Shown piece after piece: positions 7,442-17,251 of a stretch of 64,000 nucleotides of DNA. The stretch spans positions 1 through 64,000 of the forward strand of contig JASMDX010000014.1 of the NCBI GenBank assembly GCA_030752605.1. The letters are read 5' to 3'. The first letter of the stretch is position 1; each line of letters opens with the position of its first letter. Below the pieces are notes generated by a model. It had not been told where the DNA came from. It saw nothing but the letters and a program-made list of their open reading frames with translations, and searched no databases. The position numbers and the translations under genes are program-made. This DNA comes from GCA-2731375 sp002731375. Lineage in GTDB: Bacteria > Pseudomonadota > Alphaproteobacteria > GCA-2731375.

Positions 7442-9130
7442 CTATTTACTCCCGTGTCTCGCAACCGCCGCCTCTCGGATCGCCGTCAAGGTGGTTTTCG
7501 AGGTGATCGCCTCAGGATCGGTGCGGAGCTCCAACACCGCCACCTTGCCGGCGGCCAGCGCTCTATCAAGGGCGGCGGCGAAATCCTCGCTGCGCTCTAC
7601 AACCTCGCCATGGGCGCCAAAAGATTGCGCATAAGCGGCAAAATTAGGATTCTGCAGCTCCGTCGCCACTTCGCGGCCCGGGTACTCCCGCTCCTGATGC
7701 ATCCGAATGGTACCGAACATGCCGTTGTTGATGACCAGGTAGATCGGTTTCAAATCATACTGCAGGGCCGTGGCCAGCTCATTGCCGGCCATTAGGAAGC
7801 CACCGTCGCCGATAAAACTCACCGTGGTGCGCTCTGGGAAAACCAGAGCTGCTGCCAGACCCGCCGGCACGCCGTAGCCCATGGCGCCATTGGTCGGCCC
7901 AACCTGGCTGGGATAGGTGGAAAACGGCAGATAGCGATGCGCCCAACCGGCGAAATTGCCCGCATCATTGGCCACCAGGCTGTCCTTGGGCAGGCGTTCA
8001 CGCAGAACGCGCAAGACATCCGCCATGTCCAGATCACCCAGGGTCGGTTCGATCTCCACATAATCCAGATAGTCCTGGCGCGCCATTGCCAGATCCTCCG
8101 CCCAGGCGGCGCCATCCACCGGCTCCAGCGCCCTGGCGGCGGCGGCGAAGGCGGCCATGCCCGCATTGATCGGCAGTTCGGCCCGGTATACCCGGCCCAA
8201 CTCCTCGGCATCGGGGTGGATGTGAACCAAGGGCTGTTTCGGCACCGGGATATCCAGCAGGCTGTAGCCTTGGGTCGTGGTCTCGCCCAAGCGCGGGCCC
8301 ACCGCGATCAAAAGGTCGGTCTCTTGCAGGCGCTTGATCAAGGGTGGATTAGAACCGATCCCGACCTCGCCGACATAGTTATCATGATGATTGTCAAAAC
8401 GGTCCTGATTGCGGAAGGCACAACAGACGGGCAGGCCATTGGCCTCGGCAAATGCGGTGATATCGGCTACCGCCCCAGGTGTCCAGGTACCGCCGCCCAG
8501 CATCATGATCGGACGTTTCGCCGCCGCCAACATGGTGCGTAACTCGGCCAGGTCGGCCCGGCCAGGATGGGCCTGCACCCCGCGATAGGCCTTGGCATCG
8601 CCAACGCCGGCCAGTTCGACCAGCATATCCTCGGGCAAGGACAGAACAACCGGGCCGGGACGGCCAGAGGTCGCCACGTGAAAGGCCTGGCTAACCAGCT
8701 CCGGAATGCGCGCGGGGTCGTGAATTTCCGCCGACCATTTGCTGACCTGACCAAAGAAACGGCGGAAATCCATTTCCTGAAAAGCCTCCCGCTCCATCAT
8801 GGAGCGGCCGACCTGACCCACGAACAAAACCATCGGCGAACTATCCTGAAACGCGGTATGCAGCCCCACCACCGCGTGGCAGGCGCCAGGTCCGCGGGTG
8901 ACGAAACAGATGCCGGGCTGACCCGTCAGCTTGCCATAGGCCTCGGCCATATTGGCCGCGTTGGCCTCGTGCCGGCAGGTCAAAAGGCGAATTTCCGGGG
9001 CATCGTGGAGGGCATCCAGGGCCGCCAGATAGCTTTCCCCCGGCACGCAGAAGGCGGTATCGACGCCATGAATTTTCAGTTGATCGACCAAAATCTGGCC
9101 GCCGGTGCGCATGTTGGAGGGATTTGGCAT
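7442..9130 (-). CDS. Acetolactate-synthase-like ThDP-dependent enzyme
   Basis: The 562-residue protein has the three-domain layout of the acetohydroxyacid synthase/pyruvate oxidase family: N-terminal domain with the catalytic Glu in RHEANAANMAEAYG (about 55), a central domain (about 195-330) and a C-terminal ThDP domain with GDGGFLMAGNELATA and VINN as the GDG-NN metal/diphosphate motif. It most likely decarboxylates a 2-oxo acid and transfers or releases the C2-type unit. Synthesis of branched amino acids is unlikely because no small regulatory subunit is present and the neighbour is an SDR. The ATG at 9130 is chosen because homology begins there (NPSNMRTGGQILVDQL); an upstream extension in frame looks non-coding. 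Confidence 0.85.
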   Translation of the reverse strand: MPNPSNMRTGGQILVDQLKIHGVDTAFCVPGESYLAALDALHDAPEIRLLTCRHEANAANMAEAYGKLTGQPGICFVTRGPGACHAVVGLHTAFQDSSPMVLFVGQVGRSMMEREAFQEMDFRRFFGQVSKWSAEIHDPARIPELVSQAFHVATSGRPGPVVLSLPEDMLVELAGVGDAKAYRGVQAHPGRADLAELRTMLAAAKRPIMMLGGGTWTPGAVADITAFAEANGLPVCCAFRNQDRFDNHHDNYVGEVGIGSNPPLIKRLQETDLLIAVGPRLGETTTQGYSLLDIPVPKQPLVHIHPDAEELGRVYRAELPINAGMAAFAAAARALEPVDGAAWAEDLAMARQDYLDYVEIEPTLGDLDMADVLRVLRERLPKDSLVANDAGNFAGWAHRYLPFSTYPSQVGPTNGAMGYGVPAGLAAALVFPERTTVSFIGDGGFLMAGNELATALQYDLKPIYLVINNGMFGTIRMHQEREYPGREVATELQNPNFAAYAQSFGAHGEVVERSEDFAAALDRALAAGKVAVLELRTDPEAITSKTTLTAIREAAVARHGSK

Positions 9131-9265
9131 TTTGGAATGGTCTCGCAATATAAGGTGGTGAGGTTTTGCAGGGAGGCTTATTGTAACCCAAGGCTGCCCT
9201 GGAAACGAGTGCCCAGGCGAGCGTTCGGGGTCGAGTAAAGCAACAGTTAAACGAGGCAATTCGTA

Positions 9266-10162
9266 ATGAGTGAGTTTGCACCGATTTACCGGGGCAGCGT
9301 GAATGCCTGGGAATGCGATGTCATGGGGCATCTTAACCTGCAATTCTATGCCGCCAAGCTGTCCGAGGGCCTGGGCCATCTATCGCATGCCCTGGGCCTA
9401 GCCCCGGATAAGGCTGCGCAGCTGCGCAGCCGGCATGCCTTTAGCCGTTATCTGGGCGAGCTGCATGTCGGCGCCGTGCTGGATATCAGGGCCGCCGTGC
9501 TAGCGGTGGATAGCGACAGCATCGATATCCTGGCCGAGATCGTGAATGCGGAGAGCCGTAAAGTATCGGCATCGTTCGAATTGCGCTTCGACAATTTCGA
9601 CCCCGTTACCCAGACGAGCATGCCCTGGTCCGACGAGGCGCACCGGCATATGACGGCGATGATCACGGAGCGTTCTGACAATCCGCGTCCGGCCACGGCT
9701 GGCGGCCCAGTACCTGCGTATTCGGGCACCCTGACGGGGCCATTCGTCTCGTCGCGGGGTACCGTGGATTCTTGGAATTGCGATGGCCTGGGCCGGATGT
9801 CATTCCAGCTATATTACGGTATCGCCTCCGACGGCATCGGAACCGTCCGCCATCGCATGGGCATCACCCGCGATGTCTCCAAGCGCAATCAATGGGGTGG
9901 GGCAGCGTTGGAATACGATGTCCGGTTTCATACCCCAATCAGTGCCGGCGACATTTACAGCCTGCGCACGGGCCTCATGGATCTTGGCGACAAGACTTTC
10001 CGCGTCGGTCATCAATTCCACAATGACAGTAGCGGCGAACTGGCCGCTTCGTTCGATATAGTCGCCTGCATGTTCGATCTGAAAGCCCGCCGCGCCATGA
10101 CCATTCCCGACGATATCCGGGCCCAGGCCGAAACCTTGATGATTCCCTGGCCACCTGAATAG
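9266..10162 (+). CDS. Double-hotdog acyl-CoA thioesterase-like protein
   Basis: The 298-residue protein contains two 4HBT-like hotdog domains in tandem. The first (about 5-130) has YRGSVNAWECDVMGHLNLQF, the second (about 155-290) has RGTVDSWNCDGLGRMSFQLY; the first keeps the usual DVMGH element, the second has DGLGR. Such proteins hydrolyse acyl-CoA esters or act as dehydratases. It is divergent from the ThDP enzyme (135-base gap that must hold both promoters) and is followed after 41 bases by an acyl-CoA dehydrogenase on the same strand, which supports a role in a CoA-thioester pathway. Confidence 0.78.
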   Translation: MSEFAPIYRGSVNAWECDVMGHLNLQFYAAKLSEGLGHLSHALGLAPDKAAQLRSRHAFSRYLGELHVGAVLDIRAAVLAVDSDSIDILAEIVNAESRKVSASFELRFDNFDPVTQTSMPWSDEAHRHMTAMITERSDNPRPATAGGPVPAYSGTLTGPFVSSRGTVDSWNCDGLGRMSFQLYYGIASDGIGTVRHRMGITRDVSKRNQWGGAALEYDVRFHTPISAGDIYSLRTGLMDLGDKTFRVGHQFHNDSSGELAASFDIVACMFDLKARRAMTIPDDIRAQAETLMIPWPPE

Positions 10163-10203
10163 CAAACACGGCAACTTTTACCCAAGAAAGCGAGTTTTAC
10201 GCA

Positions 10204-11379
10204 ATGATCCGAGATCCAAATTCAATAGAGGAATTCCTGAACAACATTCGAAAATGGGTCAGAGATGTCGCCATTCCCAACGAGGACAGGGTCGCCGAAC
10301 TGCACGAAGTTCCCCAGGACCTGGTCGTGCAAATGCAGGAAATGGGTTATTTCGGATGGGGTGTTCCAGAGGAATTTGGCGGCTCGGACCTGACCACGGA
10401 AGAGCTTGTTCTAGCCGCCTTTGAGCTTTCTTACTGCGCCACCACGTTCCGGGCCTACGTCGGCTCCAACACAGGTATCGGCAGCGCGGCGCTGGTCGCC
10501 GATGGGACGCTCGAACAAAAGGCCAAATATCTGCCGGGGATCGCGACCGGTGAAATCATCGGCTGTTTCGCGCTGACCGAAGCGGACGCTGGCTCGGAAG
10601 CGACAGCGTTGAAGACCAAGGCGGTGCGTGATGGCGAGACATATGTCCTGAACGGAACGAAGAGCTTTATAACCAACGCGCCGATTTCCGATCTTTTCAC
10701 TGTTTTTGCCAGAACCAATCCTGACGATCCAGGGCACGGCGGCATTAGTGCCTTCCTGGTGGAACGGGACACGCCAGGCCTTGATACGGGAAAGCCGTAT
10801 AAAATGATGGGACAGGCGGGCTCTCCGGTCTCTGAAGTATATTTCAGCGATTGTAGGGTGCCCGCCGAAAATCTATTGGGCGGACAGGAAAGCGTCGGTT
10901 TCAGGACCGCGATGAAAGCGCTTAATAGACAACGGATACATTTGGCGGCCTTGAGCACCGGCCCGGCAATGCGGATGCTGGATGAAGCGGTCAATCATGC
11001 CATGAGCCGAAAGCAGTTTGGCCAGCCAATAGGTGGTTTTCAACTGGTCCAGGCGATGATCGCCGACAGCCAAACCGACATAGCTGCCGCCCGCGCCCTG
11101 ATCCTCGAAACCGCCCGCAACCGTGACGAGGGAAAGGACATTGTGCTGAATGCCTCCATTTGCAAATATTTTGCGACCGAGATGTGCGGACGCGTGGCGG
11201 ACCGAGCGGTGCAAATTTTTGGCGGTTCGGGCTACGTCGCCGACTATAGCAATATCGAGCGGTTCTACCGCGATGTGCGGCTGTTCCGGCTGTACGAGGG
11301 AACCAGCCAAATTCATCAGCTCAATATCGCCAAGCAAACCCAACGGCGGTTTTCCAAGACAGGTACCGTTCGGACCTAG
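10204..11379 (+). CDS. Acyl-CoA dehydrogenase
   Basis: The 391-residue flavoprotein covers the full acyl-CoA dehydrogenase fold: N-terminal helical domain, middle beta domain with CFALTEADAGSEA (FAD contact) and KSFITNAPISD, and the C-terminal helical domain with RKQFGQPIGGFQLVQ and QIFGGSGYV. The catalytic Glu is in LYEGTSQIH near residue 370. It introduces the alpha-beta double bond in an acyl-CoA, passing electrons to ETF. It follows the thioesterase gene on the same strand. The substrate chain cannot be told from sequence. Confidence 0.9.
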   Translation: MIRDPNSIEEFLNNIRKWVRDVAIPNEDRVAELHEVPQDLVVQMQEMGYFGWGVPEEFGGSDLTTEELVLAAFELSYCATTFRAYVGSNTGIGSAALVADGTLEQKAKYLPGIATGEIIGCFALTEADAGSEATALKTKAVRDGETYVLNGTKSFITNAPISDLFTVFARTNPDDPGHGGISAFLVERDTPGLDTGKPYKMMGQAGSPVSEVYFSDCRVPAENLLGGQESVGFRTAMKALNRQRIHLAALSTGPAMRMLDEAVNHAMSRKQFGQPIGGFQLVQAMIADSQTDIAAARALILETARNRDEGKDIVLNASICKYFATEMCGRVADRAVQIFGGSGYVADYSNIERFYRDVRLFRLYEGTSQIHQLNIAKQTQRRFSKTGTVRT

Positions 11380-11416
11380 AGTACTTTCCGAAATCAACTA
11401 GATGCAGAAATCGCCC

Positions 11417-12277
11417 CTATTCGAACTCGCGCTCTTCCCACCAGGGGAAGAAATCCGGAATATCCGTGCTCGGTTTCATGGTGTAGTTGCCAGGGCGTTT
11501 TTCCAGGAATGACTGTACACCTTCATAGGCATCGGGCAGTTGGCCCATGGTGCGGATGCCACGGCTATCGATCTTGTGCGCTTCCATGGGGTGATCGGCG
11601 CCCAGCATCTTCCACATCATGTGCCGGCACAGGGTAACTGACACGGCGGAAGTATTCTCGGCAATCTCCCTCGCGATGGCCCGCGCCGTCGGCAACAGAT
11701 CATCGGGTGCCACCACCTGGCTGACCAGGCCGCCTTTCAAGGCTTCATCGGCAGGGAAAACCCGGCCCGACATGACCCATTCCATGGCCTGGCTAATACC
11801 TACGATGCGGGGTAAGAACCAGGAGCTGCATGCCTCCATCACCACGCCACGACGGGTGAAGACGAGGCCAAAGCGGGCCTCGGTCGAGGCAATACGGATA
11901 TCCATGGGCAGTTGCATGGTGACGCCAACGCCCGCCGCCGGGCCGTTGACGGCGGCAATCAGCGGCTTTTTGGATTCGAACAGCCGCAAGCTGACCCGGC
12001 CGCCGCCATCGCGCCATTCATCAACCGGACCCTCGCCTTCGCGCTCCGCCATGTTGAAGGTGGAGGCACCGCGCGACAGATCGGCGCCGGCGCAGAAACC
12101 CCTGCCCGCGCCCGTGAAAATGATCGCGCGCACATCGTCATCGGCGTCGGCACGGTCCATGGCGTCGATAATTTCCGTGAGCATCACGCCGGTAAAAGCG
12201 TTCAGCTTGTCCGGCCGGTTCAAGGTTATGGTCAGAACGCCATCTTCTACTTCATACAGAATATCTTGATAGCTCAC
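11417..12277 (-). CDS. Enoyl-CoA hydratase/isomerase (crotonase family)
   Basis: The 286-residue protein has the crotonase motifs: RPDKLNAF near the N-terminus, the first oxyanion-hole segment GAGRGFCAGADLSRG, and the second NGPAAGVGVTMQLP. MSGRVFPADEALKGGLVSQV marks the trimerisation region. It would hydrate or isomerise an enoyl-CoA in the cytoplasm. It lies two bases after the CMD-family gene on the same strand, forming a two-gene operon convergent with the acyl-CoA dehydrogenase. At 286 residues it is slightly longer than typical (about 260) owing to a C-terminal extension. Confidence 0.88.
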   Translation of the reverse strand: MSYQDILYEVEDGVLTITLNRPDKLNAFTGVMLTEIIDAMDRADADDDVRAIIFTGAGRGFCAGADLSRGASTFNMAEREGEGPVDEWRDGGGRVSLRLFESKKPLIAAVNGPAAGVGVTMQLPMDIRIASTEARFGLVFTRRGVVMEACSSWFLPRIVGISQAMEWVMSGRVFPADEALKGGLVSQVVAPDDLLPTARAIAREIAENTSAVSVTLCRHMMWKMLGADHPMEAHKIDSRGIRTMGQLPDAYEGVQSFLEKRPGNYTMKPSTDIPDFFPWWEEREFE

Positions 12278-12279
12278 GC

Positions 12280-12849
12280 TTAGTCTCCTGCTGCGGCTGT
12301 ACGGGCCGTCACTTCAGCCTCGACGCCATCTTCCATTTCAATGCCCATGGCATCGTTGAAGCGGTTGAAAAAACCGCACAGGCCGATCCGCAAGGTCAGC
12401 TCAACAATCTGTTCCTCGCTGAAATGGCGATGCAGGCGTTCATGCATGGCATCACGGATACGGCTAGGCGTTTCCGTCACCTGCACGGAATAATCGCGCA
12501 CCAGCAGATCAACTTCGTCAAAGCCCGGCACCTGATCGGCCAGAATATTTTCCGACGCTTCCATGGACAAACCCTGATCCGCCAAGCGGGGGGCATGGTG
12601 GGCAACGCAGTATTCGCACTCGTTCAGTTTCGAAACCACGACCAGGGCGATCTCCAGATAGCGCTTGGGCAGGACCGCCTCATCCGCCAGTTCCAGCAAC
12701 AGGCCCATGATGTGGCGCAAGGCCGGCGGACGATGGGCGAAGATCTTCACTTGGTTGAGAAACGGGCCGTAATCATCGGCAAAGCGGCGGTAGACGCCCT
12801 GGGCATCCTCGGGCACCTCGTCAATTTCGATCTCTCTAACGCGTGGCAT
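12280..12849 (-). CDS. Carboxymuconolactone decarboxylase / AhpD-like family protein
   Basis: The 189-residue helical protein carries the AhpD-type motif NECEYCVAHHAP (Glu-x-x-Cys-x-x-Cys-x-x-x-His) near 78-86, the redox or proton-relay site of this family. Related proteins are either alkylhydroperoxidase-like thiol peroxidases or lactone decarboxylases; the CxxC pair favours redox chemistry. It is first in an operon with an enoyl-CoA hydratase and is divergent from an LLM flavoprotein gene with an 80-base gap. Confidence 0.82.
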   Translation of the reverse strand: MPRVREIEIDEVPEDAQGVYRRFADDYGPFLNQVKIFAHRPPALRHIMGLLLELADEAVLPKRYLEIALVVVSKLNECEYCVAHHAPRLADQGLSMEASENILADQVPGFDEVDLLVRDYSVQVTETPSRIRDAMHERLHRHFSEEQIVELTLRIGLCGFFNRFNDAMGIEMEDGVEAEVTARTAAAGD

Positions 12850-12929
12850 GGCATTCTCCGGGCATTGTCTGGATAGGTTTCGACAATGTTATACTGAGTA
12901 CGGGGTTCGACCAAGAAAACAGGTGAGAT

Positions 12930-13766
12930 ATGGAATACGGCGTAGCAATTTTTTCAACCGACTACACCATTACGCCAGCGGAACTAGCCGTGGCGGCAGA
13001 GGAACGCGGTTTTGAATCACTGTGGTTCCCGGAGCATTCCCATATCCCCCTCTCCCGCCAATCGCCATGGCCAGGTGGCGGCGATCTACCAAAGCATTAT
13101 TATGACTGCATGGATCCCCTGGTCGCCATGGCCACGGCAGCCTCCGTCACCAAGAGCATTCTCCTCTGCACGGGTATCTGCCTTGTTATTCAAAGGGACC
13201 CTATTCAATTGGCGAAAGAGGTCGCGACGCTGGATCAGCTTTCGAACGGACGTGTGATCCTGGGTGTGGGTGGAGGTTGGAACGCCGAGGAAATGGCCGA
13301 TCACGGTACCGAGTACAAAAGCCGCTTTCGCCTGATGGCCGAACGTATCGCAGCCATGAAAATAATCTGGACCGAGACCAAACCGGAATTCAGCGGTGAA
13401 TTCGTCAACTTTCCACCCATGATGGCCTGGCCCAAACCAGCACAGAAACCTTACCCACCGATCCTGGTTGGAGGCGGTTTTCCCCATGGCGCCAAGCGCG
13501 CCATTGAATTCGGCGACGGCTGGATGCCGCTGGGTGGACGCGGCTGGGATCCGCTGGAAACCCTGCCCCGCTTCCGACAGATGGCGGCGGAGGCCGACCG
13601 GGACCCAGACAACCTAGGCATCACCATCTTCGCTGCGGAAGACAAGCTCGACACGGTCAACCGTTACCAGGACGCCGGCGTGGAACGGACTGTCTTCACG
13701 CTGCCATCAGCAGGACGTGACCAAATCCTACCGCTATTGGACCAATATGCAGCCCTGATAACTTAG
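12930..13766 (+). CDS. LLM-class flavin- or F420-dependent oxidoreductase
   Basis: The 278-residue protein is a luciferase-like TIM barrel, with SLWFPEHSHIP near the N-terminus, a VATLDQLSNGRVILGVGGGW core motif and PPILVGGG toward the C-terminal half. The motif set matches F420-dependent members (TIGR03619-like), but F420 is uncommon in Proteobacteria and FMN use is equally possible. It would catalyse hydride transfer or monooxygenation on a small substrate. Its stop overlaps the convergent LLM gene at 13763 by four bases. Confidence 0.82.
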   Translation: MEYGVAIFSTDYTITPAELAVAAEERGFESLWFPEHSHIPLSRQSPWPGGGDLPKHYYDCMDPLVAMATAASVTKSILLCTGICLVIQRDPIQLAKEVATLDQLSNGRVILGVGGGWNAEEMADHGTEYKSRFRLMAERIAAMKIIWTETKPEFSGEFVNFPPMMAWPKPAQKPYPPILVGGGFPHGAKRAIEFGDGWMPLGGRGWDPLETLPRFRQMAAEADRDPDNLGITIFAAEDKLDTVNRYQDAGVERTVFTLPSAGRDQILPLLDQYAALIT

Positions 13767-14668
13767 GAAAAGGCGGCAAAGACCTCTTGAAAGGCAACCA
13801 ACTGGTTGCCGTTAGCGGACGACGGCACCAGGATCGGCGTGCGCACGCCGGTATCGAACCAGGCTTCCAGGCCTTCACGAACCTGGCCTACACTGCCGAA
13901 CAAGGTGTTGTCGGTTAGCCATTTATCGCTCAGATGGTCGGCGACTTTTTCGGGCTCTCCCGCCGCCATGGCCTCTTCCACGCCGGCCATTTCCTCGGCA
14001 TAGCCGGATTCTTTCCAATAATTACGGTAGTTCGGCAATTGCGCATAGGACGTCAGGGTGCGGCGGTTGACCGCCTTAGCGGCCTCCACATCATCGGAGA
14101 TACAGGTAGGGATCATGTTGCCGATGTAGAAATTTTCATCGTTGCGCTTCTCGTCCGACAAGGCAGCCAATGATGTCTTCATGAAACTGCGGGAGGCATT
14201 GGCGAAGACCATGCCGTCGCCGATTTCGCCGGCCAGGGCGATCATCTTGCGGCGCATGGCGGCCAGGATGATCGGGGGCAATTCGCCAACCCGCTCCATG
14301 GCCTTTAGCTCGGTGACGAATTCGCGGGTATCAGACAACGGCTTGCCAGCCGTGACCTTCATACGTTTCAGGGATGGGCCATGGCTGACCCCAATGCCAA
14401 AGCGGAAGCGCCCACCCGAGATCTCGTGAATGAACGATATCGTCTGGGCATAGTCCACCACCGTGCGGGCGTAGATCGGCGCGATCGAGGTGCCGAATGG
14501 GATCTCGTTGGTGCACTGGGCCAGAGCGGCGCACAGCGTCACGTTGGCAACAGTGGAGGGGCAATAGATGCCCGTGAAGCCACGGCGTTCAATCTCGCCA
14601 GCCAATTCCAGGGTGGCTTTACGGCGACCGGGCACGGCGGCCAGGCTGATTGCGGGCATTTGTGTCAT
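13763..14668 (-). CDS. LLM-class oxidoreductase
   Basis: This 301-residue luciferase-like TIM-barrel protein has GFTGIYCPSTVANVTLCAAL, an SGGRFRFGIGVSHGP core motif and a C-terminal part of the family pattern (VGQVREGLEAWFDTGV). It belongs to a different subfamily from its convergent neighbour at 12930. Cofactor (FMN or F420) and substrate are unknown. It is downstream of the LysM gene on the same strand with an 82-base gap, so it may have its own promoter. Confidence 0.8.
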   Translation of the reverse strand: MTQMPAISLAAVPGRRKATLELAGEIERRGFTGIYCPSTVANVTLCAALAQCTNEIPFGTSIAPIYARTVVDYAQTISFIHEISGGRFRFGIGVSHGPSLKRMKVTAGKPLSDTREFVTELKAMERVGELPPIILAAMRRKMIALAGEIGDGMVFANASRSFMKTSLAALSDEKRNDENFYIGNMIPTCISDDVEAAKAVNRRTLTSYAQLPNYRNYWKESGYAEEMAGVEEAMAAGEPEKVADHLSDKWLTDNTLFGSVGQVREGLEAWFDTGVRTPILVPSSANGNQLVAFQEVFAAFS

Positions 14669-14750
14669 CAGTTCACTCCAATCGAGTTACGTCTTCAGAA
14701 TTTCATTGATCATCGTACTGGACACCAGAGCCCATGGACATGGCCAAGGT

Positions 14751-15923
14751 TTAGTTTTCCGTCGGCAAGCTGAAGACCTGGCCGGGAAAGATCATATCCG
14801 GATCGCGGATCTGAGCGTTGTTGGCCTGATAGATCACCGTGTAACGGTTACCACTGCCATAGACCCGCCGGGCAATGCGCCACAGACTGTTACCGGGCTG
14901 AACAATGACTCGGTAGCGGGCCTTGGTGCTAGCCAAAACCTCGGCCGCGGCAACGCGGACGAACGGAAGTTCAATACGGTTGACCACCTTGCCGCTATCG
15001 TCCAACTGGTCCACCCGCAGGGTGTGGCCGCCAGGCGCCACTTCCGCCTTTGGCTTCAACTGCCAGCCCTTGGCCTGGTCCGCCTGGGCGATGCCAACGG
15101 GCTTGTTGTCGACATAGGCCCGCACCCTGGCGCCTTTTGGGGCGCTGCCCGTGACCACGACATTGCCCTTGTCATCATAGTCGACGGTATCGACGCTCAA
15201 TTTGCTGCGGGATGAGCCACCCTTTGGTTCCGGTTTTTGCAACAGCTTGGCCGGGGCATCAGCGCTTTTTGGCAGCAGGACGGCCAGGGCCGTTCGCTGT
15301 TGTTTCTTAACAGCCGCCGGCTTAGCGGGAGTTGTCTTGGCTGGCGCCGTCTTGGCTGCGGTCGTCCGAGTGGTTTCTGCGGGCGCCTTTTTCTGCGGCA
15401 CCATCAAGGCAACGACACTCTCCGCGGCAATGCTCCGCCCATCCGGCATTATCGCGAGCAGATCCAATTCGGCCTGGCCGCTGGGCAAGGGTTTGTCGAC
15501 TACCACCACCCATTCGCCGCGTTTCGAGGTTGGCGCATCGGCCAGGACCTGTCCGTCCAGCATTAGCCGCACGATGGAGCCGGCCGGCGCGCGGCCGGCG
15601 ATCACCGCCGTGCGGTCCTTGGCGACACGGACGATATCAAACGACGGTGCCTTGAGCGCAGAGGGCGCAGGCTGTTGCGGTGCCGGTGTGCTTTTCCGGA
15701 TGTTTTTTCGGGCGGTGGGTAGTACCGGCGAGGCCGCCGATGACGGTGCGGCCAGCTTCGCTTCCGTCTGGGCGGTGGGCGCTTTCGCGGGCGCCATAGC
15801 TAATTTTTCCGCCGGTTCCTGTCGGGCCGCGGTCATTGGCACTGGTTCTTCCTGCCAAGATACAAAAGCCAGCAGGCCACCCAAAAGAACGACCCCAGCC
15901 GCTATAATAATAATATTGCGCAC
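14751..15923 (-). CDS. LysM-domain envelope protein with N-terminal membrane anchor
   Basis: The protein of about 390 residues starts with a single hydrophobic segment (NIIIIAAGVVLLGGLLAFVSW), then a long Ala/Pro/Lys-rich linker, two Ig-like segments that each contain a G-x-A-P-x-G turn (AGRAPAGSIVRL and TGSAPKGARVRA), and a C-terminal LysM domain (VQPGNSLWRIARRVYGSGNR). It is likely tethered to the inner membrane and binds peptidoglycan. I chose the GTG at 15923 because GGAGAG lies six bases upstream and the hydrophobic segment follows at once; an ATG at 15983 would add 20 poorly fitting residues. Related LysM/Ig proteins are common in Rhodospirillales. Confidence 0.8.
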   Translation of the reverse strand: MRNIIIIAAGVVLLGGLLAFVSWQEEPVPMTAARQEPAEKLAMAPAKAPTAQTEAKLAAPSSAASPVLPTARKNIRKSTPAPQQPAPSALKAPSFDIVRVAKDRTAVIAGRAPAGSIVRLMLDGQVLADAPTSKRGEWVVVVDKPLPSGQAELDLLAIMPDGRSIAAESVVALMVPQKKAPAETTRTTAAKTAPAKTTPAKPAAVKKQQRTALAVLLPKSADAPAKLLQKPEPKGGSSRSKLSVDTVDYDDKGNVVVTGSAPKGARVRAYVDNKPVGIAQADQAKGWQLKPKAEVAPGGHTLRVDQLDDSGKVVNRIELPFVRVAAAEVLASTKARYRVIVQPGNSLWRIARRVYGSGNRYTVIYQANNAQIRDPDMIFPGQVFSLPTEN

Positions 15924-15997
15924 GCCATCTCTCCAAACCAGAGCTATGCAAGGGTAATCTTTCACCCCGTCAGGGGCAATCACCTAACATTGCTGCG

Positions 15998-16878
15998 CTA
16001 ATTTTTCGCCCTGCTTTCAACCCGATGAACAATGGCGGGAACAGTGCGCAGATAGCGCGCGATAGCGTTCAAATCTTCGTCATTCAGATAGCCCAGGCCG
16101 TCGCGGATGGCCTCGGCCATGCTGCCCTGCACATCATCATAGTCGGGCTTTGTCCCATCGCGCAGCAATTGGACAATATCAGCCTCATTCAAATCGCCGA
16201 TGCCGGTTCCCAGATCGGGGGTGATATTAGGCACCAGTTCCCCGTCGGGGCCATAGGAGGTGCCGGCCAAAAATCCGGATGGCTGCATCGCGCCCATGAA
16301 ATTGCGCGCCGTATGGCATTCGCCGCAATATGCTAGGGCATGCACCAAATAACCTCCACGGTTCCATGCAGCATCCCGCTCGGCCCGGTCCAGCCAGGGC
16401 CCTGGCGCAAAAAACAGCCATTTCCACAAACCAATGGTCCAGCGACAAGAAAACGGCGCGGCAACGTCATGGGCCTTGTTCGGGCGCTCGATGGGAGCCA
16501 GGGCGAACAGATAGGCTTTGATGGCCACGGCATCTTCCGCCCGCATGGCGTTATAACTGGGGTAGGGAAAGACCGGAAAGTAGTCGCCGCCGCCCGGGCG
16601 CCGGCCATGGCGCAAGGCATCAAGAAAATCCTGTTCGCTCCACGTTCGATGCCGGTTTCAGAGTGCGGCGTGATGTTGGGACTGTAGAAAACACCGAACG
16701 GCGTCTTCAGGCCGCGGCCACCCGCCAAGGGCGCACCGCCGCCCTTGGTATCCGTATGGCAACCCACACAGCCCGCCGCCCGGATCAGGTATGCGCCGCG
16801 CGCGACCTTATCATCCGCAGCGGCGCCAGTGATGCCGAAACCGAGTAATATAACTATAACCACACCGAATCGGCTCAT
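15998..16878 (-). pseudogene. Diheme cytochrome c, frameshifted
   Basis: Two minus-strand frames together encode one periplasmic diheme cytochrome c like the cytochrome subunits of membrane alcohol/gluconate dehydrogenases. The first has a signal peptide and heme site CVGCH (37-41) and runs to FYSPNITPHSETGIER. The second resumes with LRHGRRPGGGDYFPVFPYPSYN and carries the second site CGECH. The join lies near 16642-16645, where loss of one base would explain the shift (the expected Trp codon is preceded by an incomplete Arg codon). All expected motifs are otherwise present, so the break is recent or a sequencing error. It overlaps the upstream gene by ATGA. Confidence 0.85.
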
Positions 16879-17251
16879 TGGCGCAGGTCCACCTTGACTT
16901 CCCGCCCGCCAAAGCCATGCACCTTGTCATGGACCCGCAGGCGCACACGTACCTTAGTCTCGCCTATGGCGATGCCGGAGAGGGAGCGCGTAAAGGGTTT
17001 TTCATGCCCATGGGGATGGCCTAATACCCGCTTACCCATCACCTTGTTATTCGGCCCAACGACCTCCCACGCATCAGCATAATGTTCCAGCCTCCGTCAT
17101 CGTGACGCACGGTGACGGCAAAACTATAGACGTCGGGGCCGCTTTTCGTCACTTTCACCCCGACAACGTCAGCAGGGCCCGCCAGCGCGGTTTGGCCCAC
17201 GGTTAGAATGACCAGCAATCTCGGTAAGGCGCGAAGGATCGAATTCATCAT
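16875..17251 (-). pseudogene. Small secreted protein, frameshifted
   Basis: The first frame encodes a signal peptide (MMNSILRALPRLLVILTVGQ..) and ADVVGVKVTKSGPDVYSFAV up to GGW near 17087. The rest of the family pattern continues in another frame as HYADAWEVVGPNNKVMGKRV, then PHGHEKPFTRSLSGIAI and VRVHDKVHGFGGREVKVDLRQ-like residues to the stop at 16875. Loss of one G (TGG GAA to TGG AA) explains the shift. Intact, it would be a periplasmic beta-sandwich protein of about 125 residues. Its ATGA overlap with the cytochrome gene suggests a joint periplasmic role. Function is not known to me. Confidence 0.75.
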
